NCBI GenBank assembly: GCA_023634235.1
Contig: JAMKCF010000011.1
Coordinates: 3,862,001-3,926,000, forward strand
DNA length: 64,000 bases
Direction: 5' to 3'
From: Pisaster brevispinus
Taxonomy: Eukaryota; Echinodermata; Asteroidea; Forcipulatida; Asteriidae
The position numbers and the translations under genes are program-made. This document shows, piece by piece, positions 1-9,002 of this stretch (positions within the stretch are counted from its first letter, which is position 1; each line of letters opens with the position of its first letter). The notes under the pieces are model-generated. The model searched no databases, was not told the origin of the DNA, and was given only the letters and a program-made list of their open reading frames with translations.

Positions 1-573
1 CGATAGACCTTACCACTGGGCACACTTAATTTTGGAGGTGGCTAAATCGGATCACTAATTAATACCTAACTAGCCACTACAATACACGCCATTTTCTGTC
101 ATACGTTCATGTTTGGCACTTGTCACAAATACTTACTACTTTGACTGCACGTGCCGTAAAGCAAATGTACCCTTTATGTTAAAAAAAGATGAAATTTAAT
201 TCCTTTAGTCCGATAGACCATACCACTAGGCACACTTAATTTTGGAGGTGGCTAATTCTGATCACTAATTAATACCTAATTAGCCGCTACAATACACGCC
301 ATTTTCAACCACACGTTAATGTATGGCACATTTACACTATATACTTACTATTATGACTGCACTCGCCGTAAAGTAAATGTACCCTTCATGTTAAATGAAA
401 GATTAAATTGTATTCCTTAATCCGATAGACCATACTACTGGGCACACTTAATTTTAGAGGTGGCTCAATCGGACCACTAATTAATACCTAATTAGCCGCT
501 ACAATACACGCCATTTTCAACCACACGTTAAAGTATGGCACATTTACACTATACACTTACTATTATGACTGCA
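1..573. repeat. ~211 bp tandem repeat, about 2.7 copies
   Basis: The motif CGATAGACC recurs at 1, 211 and 423 and the sequence between follows the same order with scattered substitutions, so this is a tandem array with a period of about 210-212 bp. The third copy stops near 573, inside a word (ATTATGACTGCA) that continues differently in the first two copies. Beyond it lies DIRS-like coding sequence on the other strand. The array continues off the left edge. No coding potential is seen. Confidence 0.85.
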
Positions 574-1123
574 AACCTGGCCGACTTTGTTTCAACTTAT
601 GAAAGAAAAAGGTACACACTGAATCATTTACTTTCTTGTTTCTTAAGTCCATCAAATAAATAGTTTGACACCTCTGTGCTGAAACTAAAACAATAAGCCC
701 AATTAGCTTAAAAGTTAGACTTTTTAAGTCTAAGTCCTCAATGGGATATAGTTTCTTACAATATTGCAGAATGATATCTACATCCCAAATCTCTGAATAT
801 TTGGTCAGAGAAGGTCTTAACTGAAAAATACCTCGTAGGAATCTACAAATTAAAGGATGGCTACCCAAGTTAATGCCACGTTCCGTAATAACTGTGGCAG
901 ATAAAGCTGAGCGTGCTGTATTAATAGCACTATAACTTAACCCAGAGTTATACAGTTCTGTTAGAAAGTCTAAGACTTTAACTACAGGTGGGCAAATTGG
1001 ATTAATTTGTCTCTGACTACAGAACTGAAGCCATCTCTTGAGGTATGAGGAATACTGCTTGTGGGTCCCTGAACGCCATGATGCCATGAGGATGTCGGTT
1101 GCTTGTTCAGAAATATGTTGCAT
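563..1123 (-). pseudogene. DIRS-like tyrosine recombinase, truncated
   Basis: The minus-strand frame of about 186 residues reads like the N-terminal, SAM-like and early catalytic part of the tyrosine recombinase of DIRS retrotransposons, enzymes that insert the circular DNA copy of the element. It opens with helical sequence containing SGTHKQYSSYLKRW and later has VSAQRCQTI, where the Arg fits the first catalytic Arg of the family. It ends at KLKQSRPG, so the later His-x-x-Arg and Tyr catalytic residues are missing. The last residues and the stop codon are read from the adjoining 211 bp repeat, so the end is a breakpoint and not a natural C-terminus. The start overlaps the reverse transcriptase frame, as in intact DIRS elements. 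It cannot be an active enzyme. Confidence 0.7.
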
Positions 1124-1833
1124 TTGGAAGGAATGTCAGATAATCGACATGCCACTAGTCGGATTGTGTTCCGTAAATTCAAAATCATTCTATAAGAGCC
1201 ATCCTTTTTTGGCCTCGTAAAATTTGTAGAAATAAACTCGCCCTTTTCATGGGCAGAATAATCTATTACACCCTTTGTGAAGAGCACTTTTATTTCAGCG
1301 TCCAAATAAATATTCTCCTTATCAGGGAAGTTAATTTCAGTGGGTGCAAAAAATTGAGGGTAGCTTCCTTCCTCAAATTCAATATGGCAATTTGACACTA
1401 TGTCTAAAAAAAATCTGTCTGAGGTAATTTTCCTCCATGCCGGGATAAAATATTTCAAACGAGCTGCAATATTGGTTTCTATTGGTCTTTGGTATGATTT
1501 CCAGTCCGGTAGACTTACCTCGCGAACAGAGGGTTCCTCTACTTGCTTTTGCTCGTTTCTGACTTGCCCGTATGGTACGGGTGTCGACTGTGGCGTGGGT
1601 ATAAACAAAACTCGTCCACTAGCTCTAGCACCTCGGTTCTGATTGCTATGACCACCTCGTTGATAGAATCCTCGGTGACCTGATGAACGGCCTCGATAAA
1701 CGCCCCGTGGACCTGCCAACTTCGGTCCCACCTTATTTACCTCGGACATATCTTTTACTTGCTTTGGCAAGTCTGTCACATAACCACGAGGTGTGGCTCC
1801 AAACAACAAATTAAAGAAAGACGAACAAGCCAT
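982..1833 (-). pseudogene. DIRS-like reverse transcriptase, N-terminal fragment
   Basis: The minus-strand frame of 283 residues starts with an Arg/Gly-rich stretch (RGGHSNQNRGARASG), then a segment typical of the pre-polymerase region of DIRS reverse transcriptases (ARLKYFIPAWRKI, FEEGSYPQF, TRPKKDGSYRMILNLR). RPKKDGSYRMILNLR is the first conserved palm motif. Right after it the family match stops: the YxDD palm motif and the RNase H domain are absent, and the sequence jumps to the region overlapping the recombinase ORF. The frame stays open for another 140 nt on top of the recombinase frame, which agrees with the overlapping gene order of DIRS elements. An internal deletion of roughly 1-1.5 kb is inferred near position 1150. 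Confidence 0.7.
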
Positions 1834-2477
1834 GCACTCATGAAATAAATGAACAATGATTGAAACACTTCCAATTTTCTATGTACAGCAGTAGTTTGAT
1901 TTATTTAAGATATTCTTCTTCAAACACAATTACTTAAACGTTCACTATTCTTTGGCTTTTCATATACAATTTGTTGATTCAAATAATATCTCCTCCAAAA
2001 TTAAACCAAAAAAATTTATCTATCCTCACTTCACCAAATCACAAAGCTTCAAATCTCAAACGTTCTGAACCGAAACCACTAAAAATACTCTCCGTTTTCA
2101 ATGGAAATAAATAAAGAACAATAAGCCCTAAACTTTGCTTTTTAACTCCACCAACTTCCTCAAATGTCTATGTTATAACTTGGGCTACAAATAAAAACCC
2201 TTCACTTTACGTTAAACTTGAGTATTAACCACCTCGCTTAAGTTCTCAATCAAAATGTCTTCAAAACTTCTTCAAGGTAAATTCACAATTTAAAGTTATT
2301 TTTCCTCAAAATGAATTCACAAATTTAAATGGGCAAAACAAATGTAATTTTTTATTTTGACATGTCATGTAAAAGGAAGATCCGGAATATTCAATGCCCC
2401 AATTGTCTCAGATAATTCTGGTTTCGAGATTCAACCGAAACCACTAGCAATACTCTTCACAACTTAAAACATGAGAA
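1834..2477. other. AT-rich flank with repeated 25 nt motif
   Basis: No ORF or RNA gene is supported. The motif AACCGAAACCACTAAAAATA (plus CTCTC) occurs at 2068-2092 and, with two changes, at 2433-2457. It appears a third time at 2752-2776, directly before the 16 bp satellite. This suggests a ~315-365 bp higher-order unit or the untranslated part of the neighbouring retroelement. Confidence 0.5.
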
Positions 2478-2680
2478 TTTATCAGAACAACCACAAGTTC
2501 TTTCACATTACCTTTACCAGAACAACCACGAGTTCTTTCACATTAAGTTTATCAGAACAACCACGCGTTCGTTCACATTAAGTTTATCAGAACAACCACG
2601 ATTTCTTTCACATTAAATTTATCAGAACAACCACGAGTTATTTCACATTAAATTTATCAGAACAACCACGAGTTCTTTCT
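2478..2680. repeat. 35 bp minisatellite, about 6 copies
   Basis: TTTATCAGAACAACCACGAG followed by a TTCTTTCACATTAA-type spacer recurs every 35 bp from 2478 to 2680. Copies differ at one to three positions, for example GAGTTC, GCGTTC, GATTTC and GAGTTA. Confidence 0.9.
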
Positions 2681-2782
2681 CTGGTCTTTCCAATAATAAT
2701 AAAATGAACAAAACACAAATCTATCAGGAGATATTTATGGTTCCAAGTTTCAACCGAAACCACTAAAAATACTCTCAAACCG

Positions 2783-5700
2783 CGGGCCCGTTTGCAGCCG
2801 GGCCCGTTTGCAGCCGGGCCCGTTTGCAGCCGGGCCCGTTTGCAGCCGGGCCCGTTTGCAGCCGGGCCCGTTTGCAGCCGGGCCCGTTTGCAGCCGGGCC
2901 CGTTTGCAGCCGGGCCCGTTTGCAGCCGGGCCCGTTTGCAGCCGGGCCCGGCTGCAGCCGGGCCCGTTTGCAGCCGGGCCCGTTTGCAGCCGGGCCCGTT
3001 TGCAGCCGGGCCCGTTTGCAGCCGGGCCCGGCTGCAGCCGGGCCCGTTTGCAGCCGGCCCGTTTGCAGCCGGGCCCGTTTGCAGCCGGGCCCGTTTGCAG
3101 CCGGGCCCGTTTGCAGCCGGGCCCGTTTGCAGCCGGGCCCGTTTGCAGCCGGGCCCGTTTGCAGCCGGGCCCGTTTGCAGCCGGGCCCGTTTGCAGCCGG
3201 GCCCGTTTGCAGCCGGGCCCGTTTGCAGCCGGGCCCGTTTGCAGCCGGGCCCGTTTGCAGCCGGGCCCGTTTGCAGCCGGGCCCGTTTGCAGCCGGGCCC
3301 GTTTGCAGCCGGGCCCGTTTGCAGCCGGGCCCGTTTGCAGCCGGGCCCGTTTGCAGCCGGGCCCGTTTGCAGCCGGGCCCGTTTGCAGCCGGGCCCGTTT
3401 GCAGCCGGGCCCGTTTGCAGCCGGGCCCGTTTGCAGCCGGGCCCGTTTGCAGCCGGGCCCGTTTGCAGCCGGGCCCGTTTGCAGCCGGGCCCGTTTGCAG
3501 CCGGGCCCGTTTGCAGCCGGGCCCGTTTGCAGCCGGGCCCGTTTGCAGCCGGGCCCGTTTGCAGCCGGGCCCGTTTGCAGCCGGGCCCGTTTGCAGCCGG
3601 GCCCGTTTGCAGCCGGGCCCGTTTGCAGCCGGGCCCGTTTGCAGCCGGGCCCGTTTGCAGCCGGGCCCGTTTGCAGCCGGGCCCGTTTGCAGCCGGGCCC
3701 GTTTGCAGCCGGGCCCGTTTGCAGCCGGGCCCGTTTGCAGCCGGGCCCGTTTGCAGCCGGGCCCGTTTGCAGCCGGGCCCGTTTGCAGCCGGGCCCGTTT
3801 GCAGCCGGGCCCGTTTGCAGCCGGGCCCGTTTGCAGCCGGGCCCGTTTGCAGCCGGGCCCGTTTGCAGCCGGGCCCGTTTGCAGCCGGGCCCGTTTGCAG
3901 CCGGGCCCGTTTGCAGCCGGGCCCGTTTGCAGCCGGGCCCGTTTGCAGCCGGGCCCGTTTGCAGCCGGGCCCGTTTGCAGCCGGGCCCGTTTGCAGCCGG
4001 GCCCGTTTGCAGCCGGGCCCGTTTGCAGCCGGGCCCGTTTGCAGCCGGGCCCGTTTGCAGCCGGGCCCGTTTGCAGCCGGGCCCGTTTGCAGCCGGGCCC
4101 GTTTGCAGCCGGGCCCGTTTGCAGCCGGGCCCGTTTGCAGCCGGGCCCGTTTGCAGCCGGGCCCGTTTGCAGCCGGGCCCGTTTGCAGCCGGGCCCGTTT
4201 GCAGCCGGGCCCGTTTGCAGCCGGGCCCGTTTGCAGCCGGGCCCGTTTGCAGCCGGGCCCGTTTGCAGCCGGGCCCGTTTGCAGCCGGGCCCGTTTGCAG
4301 CCGGGCCCGTTTGCAGCCGGGCCCGTTTGCAGCCGGGCCCGTTTGCAGCCGGGCCCGTTTGCAGCCGGGCCCGTTTGCAGCCGGGCCCGTTTGCAGCCGG
4401 GCCCGTTTGCAGCCGGGCCCGTTTGCAGCCGGGCCCGTTTGCAGCCGGGCCCGTTTGCAGCCGGGCCCGTTTGCAGCCGGGCCCGTTTGCAGCCGGGCCC
4501 GTTTGCAGCCGGGCCCGTTTGCAGCCGGGCCCGTTTGCAGCCGGGCCCGTTTGCAGCCGGGCCCGTTTGCAGCCGGGCCCGTTTGCAGCCGGGCCCGTTT
4601 GCAGCCGGGCCCGTTTGCAGCCGGGCCCGTTTGCAGCCGGGCCCGTTTGCAGCCGGGCCCGTTTGCAGCCGGGCCCGTTTGCAGCCGGGCCCGTTTGCAG
4701 CCGGGCCCGTTTGCAGCCGGGCCCGTTTGCAGCCGGGCCCGTTTGCAGCCGGGCCCGTTTGCAGCCGGGCCCGTTTGCAGCCGGGCCCGTTTGCAGCCGG
4801 GCCCGTTTGCAGCCGGGCCCGTTTGCAGCCGGGCCCGTTTGCAGCCGGGCCCGTTTGCAGCCGGGCCCGTTTGCAGCCGGGCCCGTTTGCAGCCGGGCCC
4901 GTTTGCAGCCGGGCCCGTTTGCAGCCGGGCCCGTTTGCAGCCGGGCCCGTTTGCAGCCGGGCCCGTTTGCAGCCGGGCCCGTTTGCAGCCGGGCCCGTTT
5001 GCAGCCGGGCCCGTTTGCAGCCGGGCCCGTTTGCAGCCGGGCCCGTTTGCAGCCGGGCCCGTTTGCAGCCGGGCCCGTTTGCAGCCGGGCCCGTTTGCAG
5101 CCGGGCCCGTTTGCAGCCGGGCCCGTTTGCAGCCGGGCCCGTTTGCAGCCGGGCCCGTTTGCAGCCGGGCCCGTTTGCAGCCGGGCCCGTTTGCAGCCGG
5201 GCCCGTTTGCAGCCGGGCCCGTTTGCAGCCGGGCCCGTTTGCAGCCGGGCCCGTTTGCAGCCGGGCCCGTTTGCAGCCGGGCCCGTTTGCAGCCGGGCCC
5301 GTTTGCAGCCGGGCCCGTTTGCAGCCGGGCCCGTTTGCAGCCGGGCCCGTTTGCAGCCGGGCCCGTTTGCAGCCGGGCCCGTTTGCAGCCGGGCCCGTTT
5401 GCAGCCGGGCCCGTTTGCAGCCGGGCCCGTTTGCAGCCGGGCCCGTTTGCAGCCGGGCCCGTTTGCAGCCGGGCCCGTTTGCAGCCGGGCCCGTTTGCAG
5501 CCGGGCCCGTTTGCAGCCGGGCCCGTTTGCAGCCGGGCCCGTTTGCAGCCGGGCCCGTTTGCAGCCGGGCCCGTTTGCAGCCGGGCCCGTTTGCAGCCGG
5601 GCCCGTTTGCAGCCGGGCCCGTTTGCAGCCGGGCCCGTTTGCAGCCGGGCCCGTTTGCAGCCGGGCCCGTTTGCAGCCGGGCCCGTTTGCAGCCGGGCCC

Positions 5701-8165
5701 GTTTGCAGCCGGGCCCGTTTGCAGCCGGGCCCGTTTGCAGCCGGGCCCGTTTGCAGCCGGGCCCGTTTGCAGCCGGGCCCGTTTGCAGCCGGGCCCGTTT
5801 GCAGCCGGGCCCGTTTGCAGCCGGGCCCGTTTGCAGCCGGGCCCGTTTGCAGCCGGGCCCGTTTGCAGCCGGGCCCGTTTGCAGCCGGGCCCGTTTGCAG
5901 CCGGGCCCGTTTGCAGCCGGGCCCGTTTGCAGCCGGGCCCGTTTGCAGCCGGGCCCGTTTGCAGCCGGGCCCGTTTGCAGCCGGGCCCGTTTGCAGCCGG
6001 GCCCGTTTGCAGCCGGGCCCGTTTGCAGCCGGGCCCGTTTGCAGCCGGGCCCGTTTGCAGCCGGGCCCGTTTGCAGCCGGGCCCGTTTGCAGCCGGGCCC
6101 GTTTGCAGCCGGGCCCGTTTGCAGCCGGGCCCGTTTGCAGCCGGGCCCGTTTGCAGCCGGGCCCGTTTGCAGCCGGGCCCGTTTGCAGCCGGGCCCGTTT
6201 GCAGCCGGGCCCGTTTGCAGCCGGGCCCGTTTGCAGCCGGGCCCGTTTGCAGCCGGGCCCGTTTGCAGCCGGGCCCGTTTGCAGCCGGGCCCGTTTGCAG
6301 CCGGGCCCGTTTGCAGCCGGGCCCGTTTGCAGCCGGGCCCGTTTGCAGCCGGGCCCGTTTGCAGCCGGGCCCGTTTGCAGCCGGGCCCGTTTGCAGCCGG
6401 GCCCGTTTGCAGCCGGGCCCGTTTGCAGCCGGGCCCGTTTGCAGCCGGGCCCGTTTGCAGCCGGGCCCGTTTGCAGCCGGGCCCGTTTGCAGCCGGGCCC
6501 GTTTGCAGCCGGGCCCGTTTGCAGCCGGGCCCGTTTGCAGCCGGGCCCGTTTGCAGCCGGGCCCGTTTGCAGCCGGGCCCGTTTGCAGCCGGGCCCGTTT
6601 GCAGCCGGGCCCGTTTGCAGCCGGGCCCGTTTGCAGCCGGGCCCGTTTGCAGCCGGGCCCGTTTGCAGCCGGGCCCGTTTGCAGCCGGGCCCGTTTGCAG
6701 CCGGGCCCGTTTGCAGCCGGGCCCGTTTGCAGCCGGGCCCGTTTGCAGCCGGGCCCGTTTGCAGCCGGGCCCGTTTGCAGCCGGGCCCGTTTGCAGCCGG
6801 GCCCGTTTGCAGCCGGGCCCGTTTGCAGCCGGGCCCGTTTGCAGCCGGGCCCGTTTGCAGCCGGGCCCGTTTGCAGCCGGGCCCGTTTGCAGCCGGGCCC
6901 GTTTGCAGCCGGGCCCGTTTGCAGCCGGGCCCGTTTGCAGCCGGGCCCGTTTGCAGCCGGGCCCGTTTGCAGCCGGGCCCGTTTGCAGCCGGGCCCGTTT
7001 GCAGCCGGGCCCGTTTGCAGCCGGGCCCGTTTGCAGCCGGGCCCGTTTGCAGCCGGGCCCGTTTGCAGCCGGGCCCGTTTGCAGCCGGGCCCGTTTGCAG
7101 CCGGGCCCGTTTGCAGCCGGGCCCGTTTGCAGCCGGGCCCGTTTGCAGCCGGGCCCGTTTGCAGCCGGGCCCGTTTGCAGCCGGGCCCGTTTGCAGCCGG
7201 GCCCGTTTGCAGCCGGGCCCGTTTGCAGCCGGGCCCGTTTGCAGCCGGGCCCGTTTGCAGCCGGGCCCGTTTGCAGCCGGGCCCGTTTGCAGCCGGGCCC
7301 GTTTGCAGCCGGGCCCGTTTGCAGCCGGGCCCGTTTGCAGCCGGGCCCGTTTGCAGCCGGGCCCGTTTGCAGCCGGGCCCGTTTGCAGCCGGGCCCGTTT
7401 GCAGCCGGGCCCGTTTGCAGCCGGGCCCGTTTGCAGCCGGGCCCGTTTGCAGCCGGGCCCGTTTGCAGCCGGGCCCGTTTGCAGCCGGGCCCGTTTGCAG
7501 CCGGGCCCGTTTGCAGCCGGGCCCGTTTGCAGCCGGGCCCGTTTGCAGCCGGGCCCGTTTGCAGCCGGGCCCGTTTGCAGCCGGGCCCGTTTGCAGCCGG
7601 GCCCGTTTGCAGCCGGGCCCGTTTGCAGCCGGGCCCGTTTGCAGCCGGGCCCGTTTGCAGCCGGGCCCGTTTGCAGCCGGGCCCGTTTGCAGCCGGGCCC
7701 GTTTGCAGCCGGGCCCGTTTGCAGCCGGGCCCGTTTGCAGCCGGGCCCGTTTGCAGCCGGGCCCGTTTGCAGCCGGGCCCGTTTGCAGCCGGGCCCGTTT
7801 GCAGCCGGGCCCGTTTGCAGCCGGGCCCGTTTGCAGCCGGGCCCGTTTGCAGCCGGGCCCGTTTGCAGCCGGGCCCGTTTGCAGCCGGGCCCGTTTGCAG
7901 CCGGGCCCGTTTGCAGCCGGGCCCGTTTGCAGCCGGGCCCGTTTGCAGCCGGGCCCGTTTGCAGCCGGGCCCGTTTGCAGCCGGGCCCGTTTGCAGCCGG
8001 GCCCGTTTGCAGCCGGGCCCGTTTGCAGCCGGGCCCGTTTGCAGCCGGGCCCGTTTGCAGCCGGGCCCGTTTGCAGCCGGGCCCGTTTGCAGCCGGGCCC
8101 GTTTGCAGCCGGGCCCGTTTGCAGCCGGGCCCGTTTGCAGCCGGGCCCGTTTGCAGCCGGGCCCG
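2783..8165. repeat. 16 bp GC-rich satellite, ~336 copies
   Basis: The unit CGGGCCCGTTTGCAGC repeats head to tail for 5,383 bp. From about 3060 to 8165 the printed pattern recurs every 240 bp (15 units) and I see no indel or substitution. Variation is limited to the left end: two units with GGCTGCAGC instead of GTTTGCAGC (near 2951 and 3031, five units apart) and one unit lacking a G near 3056. Each unit has an 8 bp palindrome (CGGGCCCG) and two CpGs. The period is not a multiple of three and the unit contains no stop, so each strand shows ~1,800-codon open frames encoding one 16-residue repeat in shifted registers. These are not genes. Either recent amplification or consensus smoothing in assembly could explain the uniformity. 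Confidence 0.97.
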
Positions 8166-8177
8166 AGCAAAAGTTTT

Positions 8178-8255
8178 GATCTCCCGTCCTTGTCTCGAAC
8201 CTGTCACCCTCTCTCTCGTAGCCGCCCGTCCTACCGCTGCGCTAAATAACTGCCC
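8178..8255 (-). repeat. tRNA-derived module (SINE-like), minus strand
   Basis: On the minus strand TAGCGCAGCGG (complement of 8234-8244) fits a pol III box A and GGTTCGAGAC (complement of 8192-8201) a degenerate box B, about 43 bp apart. The arms do not pair as in a working tRNA. Best read as a tRNA-derived SINE head next to the satellite edge. Confidence 0.4.
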
Positions 8256-8340
8256 ACCACCACCCTCTGGGTTTTCCCAATATATAGTGTCAACTAAATT
8301 TTATGAAGGTAAAAAAAATATGTTGCTTGGTCTGAGCCAA

Positions 8341-8412
8341 CCTGGACTCGAACTCGGGTCTTTCTATATGCAAGACCATCACCTATCTCGTTTTGCTAAC
8401 TGACTGATCTAC
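8341..8412 (-). repeat. tRNA-like relic, minus strand
   Basis: The complement of 8344-8354 is AGTTCGAGTCC, a good box B. The complement of 8391-8408 (ATCAGTCAGTTAGCAAAA) resembles a D-arm and box A of a tRNA. Between them a plausible anticodon arm has a TTGCATA loop. Base pairing is too weak for a functional tRNA. Same orientation as the module at 8178-8255. Confidence 0.4.
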
Positions 8413-8495
8413 TCGTATAGTTATAATTATACCCCTTGTACACACTGGAAAGCTAATTTTCCCACAGAGCCAAGCGAAAACACTACAGCGTTTAA

Positions 8496-8857
8496 TTAGC
8501 CTCGTTTCGTGGCTACAACGTTTGTAAACCCCTTGTTAGCCTCGTTTCGATGGCTACCACGAGTGTAAACCTCTTGTTAGCCTCGTTTCGTGGCTACAAC
8601 TTTTGTAAACCCCTTGTTAGCCTCGTTTCGTGGCTACCACGAGTGTAAACCCCTTGTTAGCCTCGTTTCGTGGCTACCACGAGTGTAAACCCCTTGTTAG
8701 CCTCGTTTCGTGGCTACAACGTTTGTAAACCCCTTGTTAGCCTCGTTTCGTGGCTATCACGAGTGTAAACCCCTTGTTAGCCTCGTTTCGTGGCTACCAC
8801 GAGTGTAAACCCCTTGTTAGCCTCGTTTCGTGGCTACCACGAGTGTAAACCCCTTGT
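8496..8857. repeat. 40 bp minisatellite, 9 copies of two types
   Basis: TTAGCCTCGTTTCGTGGCTA starts each of nine copies. The second half is either CAACGTTTGTAAAC (type A) or CCACGAGTGTAAAC (type B), in the order A B A B B A B B B. The second copy has one extra base. CCCCTTGTACACAC lies on both sides (about 8434 and 8848), so the array sits inside a longer duplicated sequence. Confidence 0.9.
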
Positions 8858-8891
8858 ACACACGGGGAAGCTAATCGAACGCAACCATAGT

Positions 8892-8997
8892 AACTGGGCC
8901 CGGCTGCAACTGGGCCCGGCTGCAACTGGGCCCGGCTGCAACTGGGCCGCCCGGCTGCAACTGGGCCGCCCGGCTGCGACTGGGCCCGGCTGCAACT
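8892..8997. repeat. second 16 bp array, related to the main satellite
   Basis: Six or so units of CTGGGCCCGGCTGCAA, two of them carrying a 3 bp CGC insertion (GGGCCGCCCGG). The unit differs from the main satellite CGGGCCCGTTTGCAGC at only four positions once aligned. The two variant units at the left end of the main array (GGCTGCAGC) are intermediate. Confidence 0.85.
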
Positions 8998-9002
8998 TGT
9001 AG

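Noticed and set aside
2750..8403. Five open frames of about 1,800 codons on both strands
   Set aside because: They are the 16 bp satellite read in shifted registers. No unique start region, no domain, and the peptide repeat simply mirrors the DNA unit.
2478..8997. CRISPR array
   Set aside because: The repeats are contiguous tandem units without unique spacers, in an animal genome.
8790..9002. 70-codon frame over the 40 bp and second 16 bp arrays
   Set aside because: Built from tandem repeats only.
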